A stretch of 12,304 nucleotides of DNA from UMGS1387 sp045540015 (GTDB lineage: Bacteria; Bacillota; Clostridia; Oscillospirales; CAG-382): contig JAZQGP010000050.1 in the NCBI GenBank assembly GCA_045540015.1, forward strand, positions 1-12,304, in the 5' to 3' direction. Both the position numbers and the translations under genes were made by a program. The notes under the pieces are model-generated. The model did not search any database. It was not told where the DNA came from and saw only the letters and a list, made by a program, of their open reading frames with translations. Shown here one piece after another: positions 1 to 6,379 of this stretch. Each line of letters starts with the position of its first letter. The first letter of the stretch is position 1.

Positions 1-1
1 C

Positions 2-1222
2 AGAAAGGCTGAAATCGCTGAATGTCTTTACAAGCTTCAGAAGTTTGTTGTACGCAGATGGCTTCTTGATGACGGCAAGCGTGTTGACGGAAGAACACTT
101 GATGAAATCCGTCCTCTTGCAGCAGAAGTTGGTCTTTTCAACAGAACTCACGGTTCTGCTATGTTTACACGTGGACAGACACAGGTTGTAACAGTTGCAA
201 CGCTCGGTCTTGTTGCTGAACAGCAGATGCTCGACGGTATTGACAACGAAGAATACAAGAGATATATGCATCACTACAATATGCCTTCCTACTCTGTAGG
301 TGAAACAAAGCCCTCCAGAGGTCCCGGAAGACGTGAAATCGGTCACGGTGCTCTTGCAGAACGCGCTCTTGTTCCCGTTATTCCTTCAGTAGAAGAATTC
401 CCCTACTCCATAAGACTTGTTTCTGAAGTAGTATCTTCTAACGGTTCAACTTCTCAGGGTTCTATCTGTGCTTCAACTCTTGCACTTATGGATGCAGGTG
501 TTCCGATTACAGCTCCCGTTGCAGGTATCTCCTGCGGTCTTATCACCGAGGGTGACAGATGGATGACAATGATTGACATTCAGGGTCTTGAAGACTTCTT
601 TGGCGATATGGACTTCAAGGTTGCAGGTACAAAGAAGGGTATCACAGCTATTCAGATGGACCTTAAGATTGACGGTCTTACACCCGAAATCATAAAGGCA
701 GCTTTCGAGCAGACAAAGAAAGGCCGCGAATATATTCTCGACGAAGTAATGCTTAAGGCAATTGATAAGCCCAGAGCTGATGTTTCTGATTTCGCTCCCA
801 AGATGATTACAATAAAGATTAACCCCGACAAGATCCGTGAAGTTATTGGTTCAGGTGGAAAGGTTATTCAGGGTATTGTTGCTGAAACCGGTGCTAAAAT
901 CGACATCGAAGATGACGGTACAGTATTTATCGCTGCTGTTGACAAGAATGCCGGACTCAAGGCTAAAGCAATTGTTGAAGCAATAGCGTTTGACCCCGAG
1001 GTTGGCGCTGAATTTGTAGGCAAAGTAACAAGAATCATGTCCTTCGGTGCTTTTGTTGAAATTGCTCCCGGCAAGGAAGGTCTTGTTCACATTTCAAAGC
1101 TCGACAAGAAGCGTGTTGAAAAGGTTGAGGATGTTGTTTCCATCGGAGACGAAATAAGAGTTAAGGTCGTTGAAATTGACGACAAGGGCAGAATCAATCT
1201 TTCGCGTAAAGACTGCATCTAA
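2..1222 (+). CDS. pnp: Polynucleotide phosphorylase (PNPase), C-terminal part; 5' end outside window
   Basis: PNPase degrades RNA 3' to 5' using phosphate, releasing nucleoside diphosphates, and works as a cytoplasmic trimer. The frame is open from base 2, so the ATG at 161 is internal; about 406 of the usual ~700 residues are visible. The second RNase PH domain comes first, with VDGRTLDEIRPL and FTRGQTQ, then SSNGSTSQGSICAST, then LEDFFGDMDFKVAG. The two Asp codons at 593-595 and 611-613 match the acidic pair Asp486/Asp492 of the E. coli enzyme. A KH domain with GSGG at 848-859 and an S1 domain at about 1010-1207 follow. The protein stops four residues after the S1-terminal LSR, without the long charged tail many PNPases carry. 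Codon use leans to AAG, GGT and GCT, as expected for a highly expressed gene. Identity is certain from domain order and active-site motifs. Confidence 0.97.
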   Translation, partial: RKAEIAECLYKLQKFVVRRWLLDDGKRVDGRTLDEIRPLAAEVGLFNRTHGSAMFTRGQTQVVTVATLGLVAEQQMLDGIDNEEYKRYMHHYNMPSYSVGETKPSRGPGRREIGHGALAERALVPVIPSVEEFPYSIRLVSEVVSSNGSTSQGSICASTLALMDAGVPITAPVAGISCGLITEGDRWMTMIDIQGLEDFFGDMDFKVAGTKKGITAIQMDLKIDGLTPEIIKAAFEQTKKGREYILDEVMLKAIDKPRADVSDFAPKMITIKINPDKIREVIGSGGKVIQGIVAETGAKIDIEDDGTVFIAAVDKNAGLKAKAIVEAIAFDPEVGAEFVGKVTRIMSFGAFVEIAPGKEGLVHISKLDKKRVEKVEDVVSIGDEIRVKVVEIDDKGRINLSRKDCI

Positions 1223-1248
1223 TAGTAAAAATCAATTAAACTTACAAC

Positions 1249-1276
1249 GGGCGGAAGCAATTCCGCCCTAATTTTA
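1249..1276 (+). terminator. Hairpin terminator after pnp
   Basis: A perfect 8-bp GC-rich stem (GGGCGGAA 1249-1256, TTCCGCCC 1261-1268) closes on a GCAA tetraloop of the stable GNRA class, followed by TAATTTTAA. The U-tract is short and interrupted, so termination may be partial. The ribosome binding site of the next gene (AAGGA 1276-1280) begins only seven bases after the stem. Confidence 0.7.
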
Positions 1277-1288
1277 AGGATGAAATAA

Positions 1289-1999
1289 ATGGAACTCAGA
1301 ATACAAAAATATGTTTCCGACTGTGGTCTCATGTCAAGAAGAGCAGCAGAGCGCGAAATTGAAATGGGGCATTTTACCGTAAACGGACAAAGGGCTGCAA
1401 TCGGACAAAAGATTGATCCTGCCCGTGACAAGGTTGAATACAAAGGCAAACCTTTAAAAGGCGGTCAAAAGAAGCAATATGTTATGCTTTACAAACCGAG
1501 AGGTTATGTTACGACAATGAATGATGAAGAAGGGAGAAAGTGTCTTCCCGAGCTTTTAACCGGCATTCCTGAGCGTGTATACCCCTGCGGAAGACTTGAT
1601 ATGGAATCAGAAGGGCTTCTTATTCTCACAAACGACGGCGAAGTTGCAAACAAGCTCATGCACCCCAAGCACCACGTTGATAAGATTTATCACGTAAAAA
1701 TCAAAGGAGAAATTTCTCCCGAAAAGCTTGAATTTCTCTGTTCACCTATGGAAATTGACGGTTACAAAATCAAGCCGGTAAAAGTTACAATAATAGAACG
1801 AAAAGAAGGAAACACTATTCTAAAGTTCGTTCTTAACGAGGGCAGAAACCGTCAGATAAGAAAAATGTGCGAACAAGCAGAGCTTACAATTACTCGCCTG
1901 AAGAGAATAGCTGTCGGCGACCTTACCATCGGGATGCTATCGCCTGGAAAATGGAAATATATGAACTACAACGAGATAAGTTATCTTAAGAATTTGTGA
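1289..1999 (+). CDS. rluB: Pseudouridine synthase, RsuA/RluB/RluE/RluF family (16S or 23S rRNA)
   Basis: This enzyme isomerises a specific uridine in ribosomal RNA to pseudouridine. An N-terminal S4 RNA-binding domain (about residues 1-60, RIQKYVSDCGLMSRRAAE) precedes the catalytic domain. The family motif GRLDMESEGLLILTNDG holds the catalytic aspartate, Asp104; the second motif NEGRNRQIRKM lies at 183-193. The length of 236 residues is typical. ATG at 1289 has AAGGA eight bases upstream, and the S4 domain begins at once, so the start is firm. It heads a close-packed unit: the next gene starts nine bases after its stop, and its own stop overlaps that gene's ribosome binding site. The family is certain. 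The symbol follows the usual Firmicutes label (RluB, 23S rRNA), but RsuA-type 16S specificity cannot be excluded from sequence alone. Confidence 0.9.
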   Translation: MELRIQKYVSDCGLMSRRAAEREIEMGHFTVNGQRAAIGQKIDPARDKVEYKGKPLKGGQKKQYVMLYKPRGYVTTMNDEEGRKCLPELLTGIPERVYPCGRLDMESEGLLILTNDGEVANKLMHPKHHVDKIYHVKIKGEISPEKLEFLCSPMEIDGYKIKPVKVTIIERKEGNTILKFVLNEGRNRQIRKMCEQAELTITRLKRIAVGDLTIGMLSPGKWKYMNYNEISYLKNL

Positions 2000-2008
2000 G
2001 GATATAAC

Positions 2009-2383
2009 ATGCTTGAAATAAGACCGGTTCATACGTCATATGAACGCGAAGAATATACAAAAGTTTTTGGAATTATTCCGGAGAATGATTGTTTTGTCAT
2101 TGCTGCAATTAATTCAGGAAAATTTGTCGGCACAGCTTATGGTAAAGTTCAAGAAAAAAATGCCGAAATTTTTCTTATGAGCCTTATAGACGGTTATAAC
2201 GACGATGTTGACCGTTTTCTACTTGGCAAAGCTACTCTAAACTACATTGATCTTCACGGAGGAGCAAATGTGGTATACACAGGTACCGACACAAGACTTG
2301 CAAAGGCGCTCGGATTTAAAGTCACGGAAGAATCGATGACTTTAAATCTTGAAGGATACTTTGGAGAAAAGCACTGTAACTAA
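2009..2383 (+). CDS. Small GNAT-like acetyltransferase-fold protein, function unknown
   Basis: This 124-residue soluble protein is not one I can name. Its pattern fits a divergent GCN5-related N-acetyltransferase (GNAT): strands around FVIAAINSGKFVGTAYGKV (29-47) and NAEIFLMSLI (51-60), then RFLLGKATLNYIDLHG (69-84) where GNATs place the acetyl-CoA pyrophosphate loop and helix, then VVYTGTDTRLAKALGFK (88-104), which resembles the common C-terminal LxxxLGF ending. The canonical Q/R-x-x-G-x-G/A loop is only partly kept (GKA at 73-75), so catalysis is uncertain. It starts nine bases after the pseudouridine synthase gene, with GAGGAT (1998-2003) as ribosome binding site, and ends 15 bases before the permease, so co-transcription is likely. 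The reading frame is surely real. The GNAT assignment is moderate, and substrate and role are unknown. Confidence 0.75.
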   Translation: MLEIRPVHTSYEREEYTKVFGIIPENDCFVIAAINSGKFVGTAYGKVQEKNAEIFLMSLIDGYNDDVDRFLLGKATLNYIDLHGGANVVYTGTDTRLAKALGFKVTEESMTLNLEGYFGEKHCN

Positions 2384-2398
2384 ACCGTTGGAGGTATT

Positions 2399-3334
2399 AT
2401 GGGTAACTACAGCATTCGTGTTCTTGAAAAAATTATTGTTCTGTTTATTGTAATGATTGCAGGATATATTGGAAAAAAGGCAAAGATATGTGACGAGAAA
2501 AACACAAAGTTCATGTCTTCCCTGCTTGCCAATATTACAAATCCATGTCTTATACTTTACTCTCTTCAAACAGAACGCACGCCCGAAAAAACGAAAACTG
2601 CTTTTTATATAATACTACTCTCTCTTGCGGTTCACACAACTATAGCAGTTGCATCTGCGCTAATATTCCGATTTAATAAAGATTCCCGTCGCCGCAGTGT
2701 TTACAGCTTTGGATTAACATATATGAACTGCGGTTTCATGGGATATCCCATTATGATGGCAATATTTGGAGATACAGACGGTCTGTTTTACGGAGTTATA
2801 TATACAGTTATATTCAATCTGTTCTGCTGGACGCATGGCGTTTTGGTAATGGATACGGAAAAGAAACACGGCATACCTTGGAAAAAAATGCTCAACCCAT
2901 GCATTATAAGTCTTATATTAAGTGTTATTCTATTCCTTTTCAATATAAAGCTTCCGGCAGTTGTTAATGACGGACTTACAATGATAGGAGATATGACCTT
3001 TCCCCTCTCTATGCTGATAATAGGAAGTCTACTTGCGGATATGCGCCTTAGAGATGTGTTTAAAGACACAAATATGTATTTATTCTCAATTGGAAAGCTA
3101 CTTATTGTACCTCTTGTGTTCATGATTATTGCATATGCAACAAAAATGCCACAGTTGTATGCTCTTATTGGGATTACAATGTGTAGCACGCCTACTGCAG
3201 CAAATACAGCAGTACAGGCTGAAATATACGGCAACGAATCAGCACTTGCCGCAAAGCTGGTAGGCATAACTACTTTATTCTGCCTTGCAACAATGCCATT
3301 TATGCTGATGCTGTCTCAGTATTTGATAAAATAA
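2399..3334 (+). CDS. Auxin efflux carrier (AEC) family permease
   Basis: This is an integral membrane transporter of the AEC/BART type (Mem_trans family), whose bacterial members export or import small organic acids and similar compounds. The 311 residues are the family's usual length and contain about ten hydrophobic segments, for example around residues 11-25, 68-91, 128-150, 166-183, 195-213, 232-246 and 286-308. Characteristic polar breaks in the helices are present: NPC (48-50) near the end of the second segment, NCGFMGYP (110-117), and STPTAANTAVQAEIYG (263-278) in the C-terminal half. ATG at 2399 has a perfect GGAGG four bases upstream (2390-2394). It is the last gene of the unit begun by the pseudouridine synthase and is followed by a strong terminator. 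The substrate cannot be told from sequence; malate or other dicarboxylates are known for some relatives. Confidence 0.9.
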   Translation: MGNYSIRVLEKIIVLFIVMIAGYIGKKAKICDEKNTKFMSSLLANITNPCLILYSLQTERTPEKTKTAFYIILLSLAVHTTIAVASALIFRFNKDSRRRSVYSFGLTYMNCGFMGYPIMMAIFGDTDGLFYGVIYTVIFNLFCWTHGVLVMDTEKKHGIPWKKMLNPCIISLILSVILFLFNIKLPAVVNDGLTMIGDMTFPLSMLIIGSLLADMRLRDVFKDTNMYLFSIGKLLIVPLVFMIIAYATKMPQLYALIGITMCSTPTAANTAVQAEIYGNESALAAKLVGITTLFCLATMPFMLMLSQYLIK

Positions 3335-3337
3335 CAA

Positions 3338-3359
3338 ATCCGGTGCTTAAGCACCGGAT
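3338..3359. terminator. Bidirectional terminator between converging permease and symporter genes
   Basis: A perfect inverted repeat with 9-bp arms (ATCCGGTGC 3338-3346, GCACCGGAT 3351-3359) and a TTAA loop sits four bases after the permease stop and 20 bases before the symporter stop. AATTTTAT follows on the plus strand and TTTGTTATTTTAT on the minus strand, so it can serve both converging genes. Confidence 0.85.
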
Positions 3360-3378
3360 AATTTTATGAACAAGACTA

Positions 3379-4911
3379 TTATTCTGAATCAGCCATATCA
3401 GCAAACGAAGCGTTGATAACATTTTCAGAGGGGCGTTTTGTCAGCATGCTTATAATCGGGAAAATAACAAGTCCTGAAAGCATTGCGAAAGCACCGCAGT
3501 TGATTGGTGACTGAAGAATTGTCGGGAACAAAGAACGGAACAAAAGATTTGCAATCATAACACCTGCACCAAATATCATTGTTACCCATGTTGCAGCCTT
3601 TGTTGCCCACTTTGCATACAAGCCATACAGGAACGGTGCAAGGAAAGCACCGGCGAGCGCTCCCCACGATACGCCCATGAGCTGAGCAATAAACGCAACA
3701 GCTTCATTCGAGGACTTAACCTGGAATATAGCTATTACAGCAGAGATGATGATGAAAACAACGATAAACAATCTCATGACAAAAATTTGCTTCTTTTCAG
3801 ACATGCTCTTGACAATTCCGCCTTTTATAAAATCAAGCGTAAGTGTAGAGCTTGAAGCAAGAACGAGCGAGGAAAGAGTTGACATTGATGCAGAAAGTAC
3901 AAGGACAATTACAATTGCCATCAGAATATCCGGTAGTCCTTCGAGCATTTTCGGAATTACCGTATCAAAGCCGCCGACAGGAGTATCATTTACAGCTTCA
4001 ACGCCGGAAATTCTTGCAAATCCGCCGAGGAAGTAGCAACCACCCGCAACAATAACAGCAAATATTGTAGATATTACTGTACCGCGTTTAATAGCAGAGC
4101 GGTTCTTAATGGCATAGAACTTCTGAACCATCTGAGGAAGTCCCCAGGTTCCAAGAGAAGTCAGAATAACTACACCAAGAAGATTTAAAGGATCAGGTCC
4201 AAACATAGATGCAAATGAACCTGGAGTATTTACAGGTCCGACACTTTCAGGAACAGAAACAGCTGAAAGTTCATTGAGAGCGCTTATAAATCCGCCGTGA
4301 CTTGAAAGAACAGCAGCAATAACTGCAACTATACCTATAAGCATTATTATTCCCTGGATGAAGTCATTGATTGCAGTTGCCATGTATCCGCCGGCTATTA
4401 CGTATATACCGGTAAGAACTGACATTACAATAACACACCATACATAGTCAATTCCGAAAGCCATATTAAATAGACGTGAAAGACCGTTATAGAGAGAGGC
4501 GGTGTATGGTATAAGAAAAACGAAAGTTATAGCTGAAGCGACAAGCTTTAATGCTTTGCTTGCATATCGTTTTTCAAAAAATTCCGGCATTGTTGCTGTT
4601 TGTAAATTCTGTGTCATAACCCTTGTTCTTCTGCCCAGAACAACCCATGCAAGAAGCGAGCCGAGAATTGCATTTCCTATACCAATCCAAGTCGATGCAA
4701 TTCCGAATTTCCATCCGAACTGTCCTGCATATCCTATAAAAATTACAGCCGAAAAGTAGCTTGTACCATACGCAAAAGCTGTGAGCCAAGGGCCTACATT
4801 TCTTCCGCCGAGAACAAATCCGTTTACGTCTGTTGTTGTTTTTCTGCAATATAAGCCTATGCCTACCATAACTGCAAAGAAAACAACGAGCATTAAAATT
4901 TTAATTACCAT
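3379..4911 (-). CDS. Sodium:solute symporter (SSS family), predicted tyrosine-responsive
   Basis: This LeuT-fold secondary transporter would couple Na+ entry to solute uptake across the inner membrane. It has about 13 hydrophobic segments, as in PutP and PanF. The SSS signature region is clear: MSTLSSLVLASSS aligns with the PutP segment holding Na2-site residues Ser340/Thr341. The early helix reads TSYFSAVIFIGYAG and has no acidic residue where PutP carries Asp55, so proline specificity is not implied. Two in-frame ATGs compete. The one at 4920 touches its AAAGG (4921-4925) with no spacer; the one at 4911 lies nine bases from it and gives 510 residues starting MVIKILMLVV, so I use 4911. A T-box leader directly upstream has a UAC specifier, implying induction when uncharged tRNA-Tyr accumulates. 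The inferred substrate is tyrosine or a precursor. The family is certain; the substrate is inferred from regulation only. Confidence 0.93.
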   Translation of the reverse strand: MVIKILMLVVFFAVMVGIGLYCRKTTTDVNGFVLGGRNVGPWLTAFAYGTSYFSAVIFIGYAGQFGWKFGIASTWIGIGNAILGSLLAWVVLGRRTRVMTQNLQTATMPEFFEKRYASKALKLVASAITFVFLIPYTASLYNGLSRLFNMAFGIDYVWCVIVMSVLTGIYVIAGGYMATAINDFIQGIIMLIGIVAVIAAVLSSHGGFISALNELSAVSVPESVGPVNTPGSFASMFGPDPLNLLGVVILTSLGTWGLPQMVQKFYAIKNRSAIKRGTVISTIFAVIVAGGCYFLGGFARISGVEAVNDTPVGGFDTVIPKMLEGLPDILMAIVIVLVLSASMSTLSSLVLASSSTLTLDFIKGGIVKSMSEKKQIFVMRLFIVVFIIISAVIAIFQVKSSNEAVAFIAQLMGVSWGALAGAFLAPFLYGLYAKWATKAATWVTMIFGAGVMIANLLFRSLFPTILQSPINCGAFAMLSGLVIFPIISMLTKRPSENVINASFADMADSE

Positions 4912-4920
4912 TTTTATCAT

Positions 4921-4925
4921 CCTTT
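4921..4925 (-). promoter_or_regulatory. Ribosome binding site deciding the symporter start
   Basis: On the minus strand AAAGG (4925-4921) abuts the first ATG (4920), leaving no room for normal initiation there. It lies nine bases from the second ATG (4911), a workable spacing. This favours the downstream start. Confidence 0.6.
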
Positions 4926-4958
4926 CATAATTTAATCTGCAGAAAGCGTAAATGGTAT

Positions 4959-4986
4959 AAAAAAGCCCTCTGCATAAGCAGAGGGC
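4959..4986 (-). terminator. T-box regulated intrinsic terminator
   Basis: On the minus strand a 9-bp stem (GCCCTCTGC 4986?-4971 region paired with GCAGAGGGC, TTAT loop 4977-4974) is followed by six Ts (4964-4959). It is the off state of the leader: its 5' arm also forms the 3' half of the antiterminator (CGC 4987-4985 and CCTC 4984-4981), so the two folds exclude each other. Confidence 0.93.
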
Positions 4987-5230
4987 GAATTATCGCTGTA
5001 CCACCTCAGTTTACTCCTGCCTTGCGGTCAAGAGCCTCATCAAGTACGTAAAGCAAAGCTTTATTATACTCTGCAGCTGTAACGTGCCAACACGGCTCAA
5101 TCTACTAAGGTTTTTCCCGTTCGGTGAGCAGCTCCCGAAATGTATTCGCAATCTTTGTTGTCTTCTGTCTTGCACCAACCGACAGTTCTCTGCAGATCAT
5201 CAAAGAAAACTACTTGTTTTCGATCATTGC
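4959..5230 (-). promoter_or_regulatory. T-box riboswitch, UAC (tyrosine) specifier, controlling the symporter
   Basis: This leader binds uncharged tRNA and then blocks its own terminator. Read on the minus strand, Stem I begins GCA (5230-5228), pairing with TGC near 5130, with a K-turn-like ATGAT opposite GGGAGC. CGAAA (5222-5218) pairs with TTTCG (5140-5136). The specifier internal loop has AGTA (5214-5211) on one side and GAA-TAC-A (5147-5141) on the other; the triplet at 5144-5142 is UAC. Above it GTTTTCTTTG (5210-5201) pairs with CAAAGATTGC (5157-5148). The apical hairpin CTGTC/GACAG carries a GGTTGGTG loop. GAGCC (5098-5094) can pair with GGCTC (5036-5032). The conserved T-box AAACTGAGGTGGTACAGCG spans 5012-4994, forming an antiterminator (GAGG/CCTC, GCG/CGC) with bulge UGGUACA. 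UGGU matches the ACCA end expected of tRNA-Tyr. The last bulge base is A where the consensus UGGNACC has C. Confidence 0.95.
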
Positions 5231-5265
5231 TTTTATGAAGATATTTTAGCAGATAAAATCAGTAA

Positions 5266-5293
5266 ATTCTACATGAATTTGTTAACAAATCAA
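5266..5293 (-). promoter_or_regulatory. Candidate promoter for the T-box leader and symporter
   Basis: On the minus strand TTGATT (5293-5288) and TAGAAT (5271-5266) are separated by 16 bases, placing transcription start near 5259, about 30 bases before Stem I. It lies just past the stop of the hydrolase gene at 5303, so the symporter can be transcribed independently. The match to consensus is moderate. Confidence 0.5.
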
Positions 5294-5302
5294 AAAATGT
5301 GT

Positions 5303-6313
5303 TTAAAAACCGAAAGATTTATATAATGCTTGTTTGAGAACAGGCTCAATTATATTTGACATCCTGTAAAATCCGAGATCGTTCGGGTGGATGGTGTCAA
5401 TAGAGCAAGCATGCCTATCACTTTTACCAAAGAAAAGTTCACCGTCAATAAAAAACACATTTTCATCTCCGCTCTTAACGGCGTTGTTATATGTTTTCTT
5501 TACTATTTCTCTTCTGAGCTTAAACTCATCATTGTAAACAGCTGCAGGTCGTGTCATCATTATTACAGGAAGATCGGGGTTTTTTTCGCGTATACGCTTG
5601 AAAAAAGGCTCATGCGTTTCTTCTAGATGCAAAGGATTTGGTGCATTATGGTCGTAGTCATACACAAACACGCTCATATCAATAGTGTTTATATAGTCAG
5701 CAATTTCAAGCTCGCCTTTTGCATTTCCTGAAAAACCAAAGTTATAGAAATCAAAATCAAGACGATTTGAAAGCATTGTGGTATAAGCATTTACAACGTT
5801 ACAGCAGCATCCGCCTTCAGTAATGGAAGAGCCATAGAACAAAACAGGCTTTTGATATTTATACGGTGAAGGTGATTCAACCAAGGCATCATCGTCTAAA
5901 AGAATTTCTACATTAACAATAACCTCATTCCTTGGAAGAAAAATCGTAATGTCTTTCATAACCCCGTCAAGCACAAAGGATTTCTCGAAGGTGTTGTTAC
6001 TATAGCCCGCCGGATTAACAAGACCGAGAAACTCTCCCTCGCGCCTGTCTCCGACAATAACGCCGGCAGACTGACAAGCATAAATTGACATTCCAATATC
6101 TGCAGACACCTTTTCAAGCTCTATTTTTACAGTTAGATGCTTTGTATTCGTTCTGAGGGCAACTCTTGCTCCGGGAGTTCTTCTTCCTAAAAAGCTTAAA
6201 TTCGTTACTTTTTCACGAACGGCTTGCGGAATACGCTCCATTGTTTTCTTATCTTCAAAGAATGGAACTCCAAATACCTTTAACGGAGAATCTTTAAAAT
6301 TGTATATTTTCAT
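5303..6313 (-). CDS. Two-domain SGNH/GDSL hydrolase (Lipase_GDSL_3 type with N-terminal GxDLY-like domain)
   Basis: This is a probable esterase or deacetylase of the SGNH superfamily; the true substrate is unknown. The N-terminal ~150 residues look like a beta-sandwich, including ADIGMSIYAC (71-80), which resembles the GxDLY element found beside this hydrolase type. The catalytic half begins near residue 155. Block I is YGSSITEGG with nucleophile Ser163. Block II is NFGFSGNAKGE with Gly196, block III DYDHNAPNP with Asn223, and block V DTIHPNDLGF with Asp306 and His309, so all four SGNH positions are present. G-S/T-S in place of G-D-S is, as I recall, normal for this subfamily. No signal peptide is visible, so it is probably cytoplasmic. 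AGAGGT (6326-6321) sits seven bases before the ATG. It follows a second, different SGNH gene on the same strand, with a hairpin in the 66-base gap. Confidence 0.88.
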   Translation of the reverse strand: MKIYNFKDSPLKVFGVPFFEDKKTMERIPQAVREKVTNLSFLGRRTPGARVALRTNTKHLTVKIELEKVSADIGMSIYACQSAGVIVGDRREGEFLGLVNPAGYSNNTFEKSFVLDGVMKDITIFLPRNEVIVNVEILLDDDALVESPSPYKYQKPVLFYGSSITEGGCCCNVVNAYTTMLSNRLDFDFYNFGFSGNAKGELEIADYINTIDMSVFVYDYDHNAPNPLHLEETHEPFFKRIREKNPDLPVIMMTRPAAVYNDEFKLRREIVKKTYNNAVKSGDENVFFIDGELFFGKSDRHACSIDTIHPNDLGFYRMSNIIEPVLKQALYKSFGF

Positions 6314-6338
6314 AATACAAACCTCTTTTTGCTGTAAT

Positions 6339-6366
6339 AAAAGACTGTAATTTAATACAGCCTTTT
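6339..6366 (-). terminator. Hairpin between the two SGNH hydrolase genes
   Basis: On the minus strand AAAAGGCTGTA (6366-6356) pairs over 11 positions with TACAGTCTTTT (6349-6339), including one G-U pair, around a six-base loop. The 3' arm ends in CTTTT followed by ATTA, so it may act as a weak terminator, attenuator or RNA-stabilising structure between the genes. On the plus strand the same position is an A-C mismatch, so the minus strand is the better fit. Confidence 0.5.
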
Positions 6367-6379
6367 CAATATGTAAATT

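Noticed and set aside
161..163. ATG at 161 as the pnp start
   Set aside because: The frame is open from base 2 and encodes conserved RNase PH sequence (VDGRTLDEIRPL) before this Met.
2788..3267. 159-codon minus-strand frame
   Set aside because: It is a shadow of the AEC permease gene with no recognisable motif.
5084..5326. 80-codon plus-strand frame
   Set aside because: It lies antisense to the T-box leader and promoter, whose conserved RNA pairing explains the sequence.
5303..6313. GSS instead of GDS in block I as a broken active site
   Set aside because: The nucleophilic serine is kept, and G-S/T-S is, to my knowledge, usual in the Lipase_GDSL_3 subfamily.
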